From assembly GCF_000378445.1 (NCBI RefSeq), contig NZ_KB899701.1:77016-141015 (forward strand): 64,000 nt of DNA, in the 5' to 3' direction. Under the pieces are notes generated by a model that was not told the DNA's origin, searched no databases, and saw only the letters and a program-made list of their open reading frames with translations. This DNA comes from Deinococcus aquatilis DSM 23025. Lineage in GTDB: Bacteria; Deinococcota; Deinococci; Deinococcales; Deinococcaceae. Below are positions 63,900-64,000 of the stretch, one piece after another; the first letter of the stretch is position 1, and every line of letters begins with the position of its first letter. The position numbers were made by a program, and so were the translations under genes.

Positions 63900-64000
<101 letters not shown>

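Overview
The window is bacterial chromosome from a Deinococcus-like organism. Support for this comes from the high GC of nearly all coding sequence, an N-acylamino acid racemase and organic hydroperoxide reductase of the type found in Deinococcus, the start of a 16S rRNA gene at the right edge, and many genes with a TANNNT -10 box exactly 6-7 nt before the start codon. That last layout is the leaderless-mRNA arrangement described for Deinococcus. The content is mostly ordinary housekeeping and accessory metabolism on both strands, in short operons, with one element boundary at the far left.

Region by region: 1-850 looks like the right end of an integrated element. It holds a small orphan gene, a terminator, two perfect inverted DnaA boxes, an 11-bp-spaced direct repeat, and the 3' half of a tRNA-Val(CAC) with no 5' half. 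850-10000 carries a BsuPI-domain secreted protein, dnaG, a cupin, two small membrane proteins and the glycine cleavage operon gcvT-gcvH-gcvP. 10000-12300 has a tandem pair of coiled-coil proteins behind an AT-rich promoter with a long inverted repeat. 12400-24000 has 5-formyl-THF cyclo-ligase, a DUF4394 lipoprotein, hisF-hisIE, an orphan response regulator, DinB-like proteins, pyroglutamyl peptidase, mutM-pdxH, ohr, an SDR-fold protein lacking the usual active site, and tatA-tatC. 24100-37100 has lgt, glmU, an HxlR regulator divergent from an SDR, two tandem MFS exporters, RNase H, a PIG-L deacetylase, apaG, and an M42 peptidase / N-acylamino acid racemase / GNAT cluster.

37200-49000 has a DUF4384 exported protein, tRNA-Gln(TTG), an MrfA-type helicase ending in a UvrD-like Tudor domain, a 20-cysteine Fe-S protein, a short AT-rich island with a tiny membrane protein, a 2-phosphoglycerate kinase-like protein with three ATP-cone-like repeats, a TetR regulator, a vWA protein, a DoxX protein, and murI-rph. 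49000-64000 has GNATs, argB, a tRNA-dihydrouridine synthase, hemC, asparaginase, DedA, a HAD phosphatase, an SDR, an M24 peptidase, DUF1266 and DUF4173 proteins, ubiD, and an rRNA promoter with a structured leader running into 16S rRNA.

Two non-coding patterns cut across the window. One is a repeat family that starts at stop codons (TAAACCGTGAGTGGTGAG-like) and often leads into a terminator hairpin. The other is a dispersed intergenic hairpin element in three copies (near 17.8, 28.05 and 41.15 kb). No CRISPR array, transposase or complete prophage is visible. The best candidates for undescribed biology are the coiled-coil pair, the MrfA-Tudor fusion, the racemase cluster and the stop-codon-anchored repeat family.
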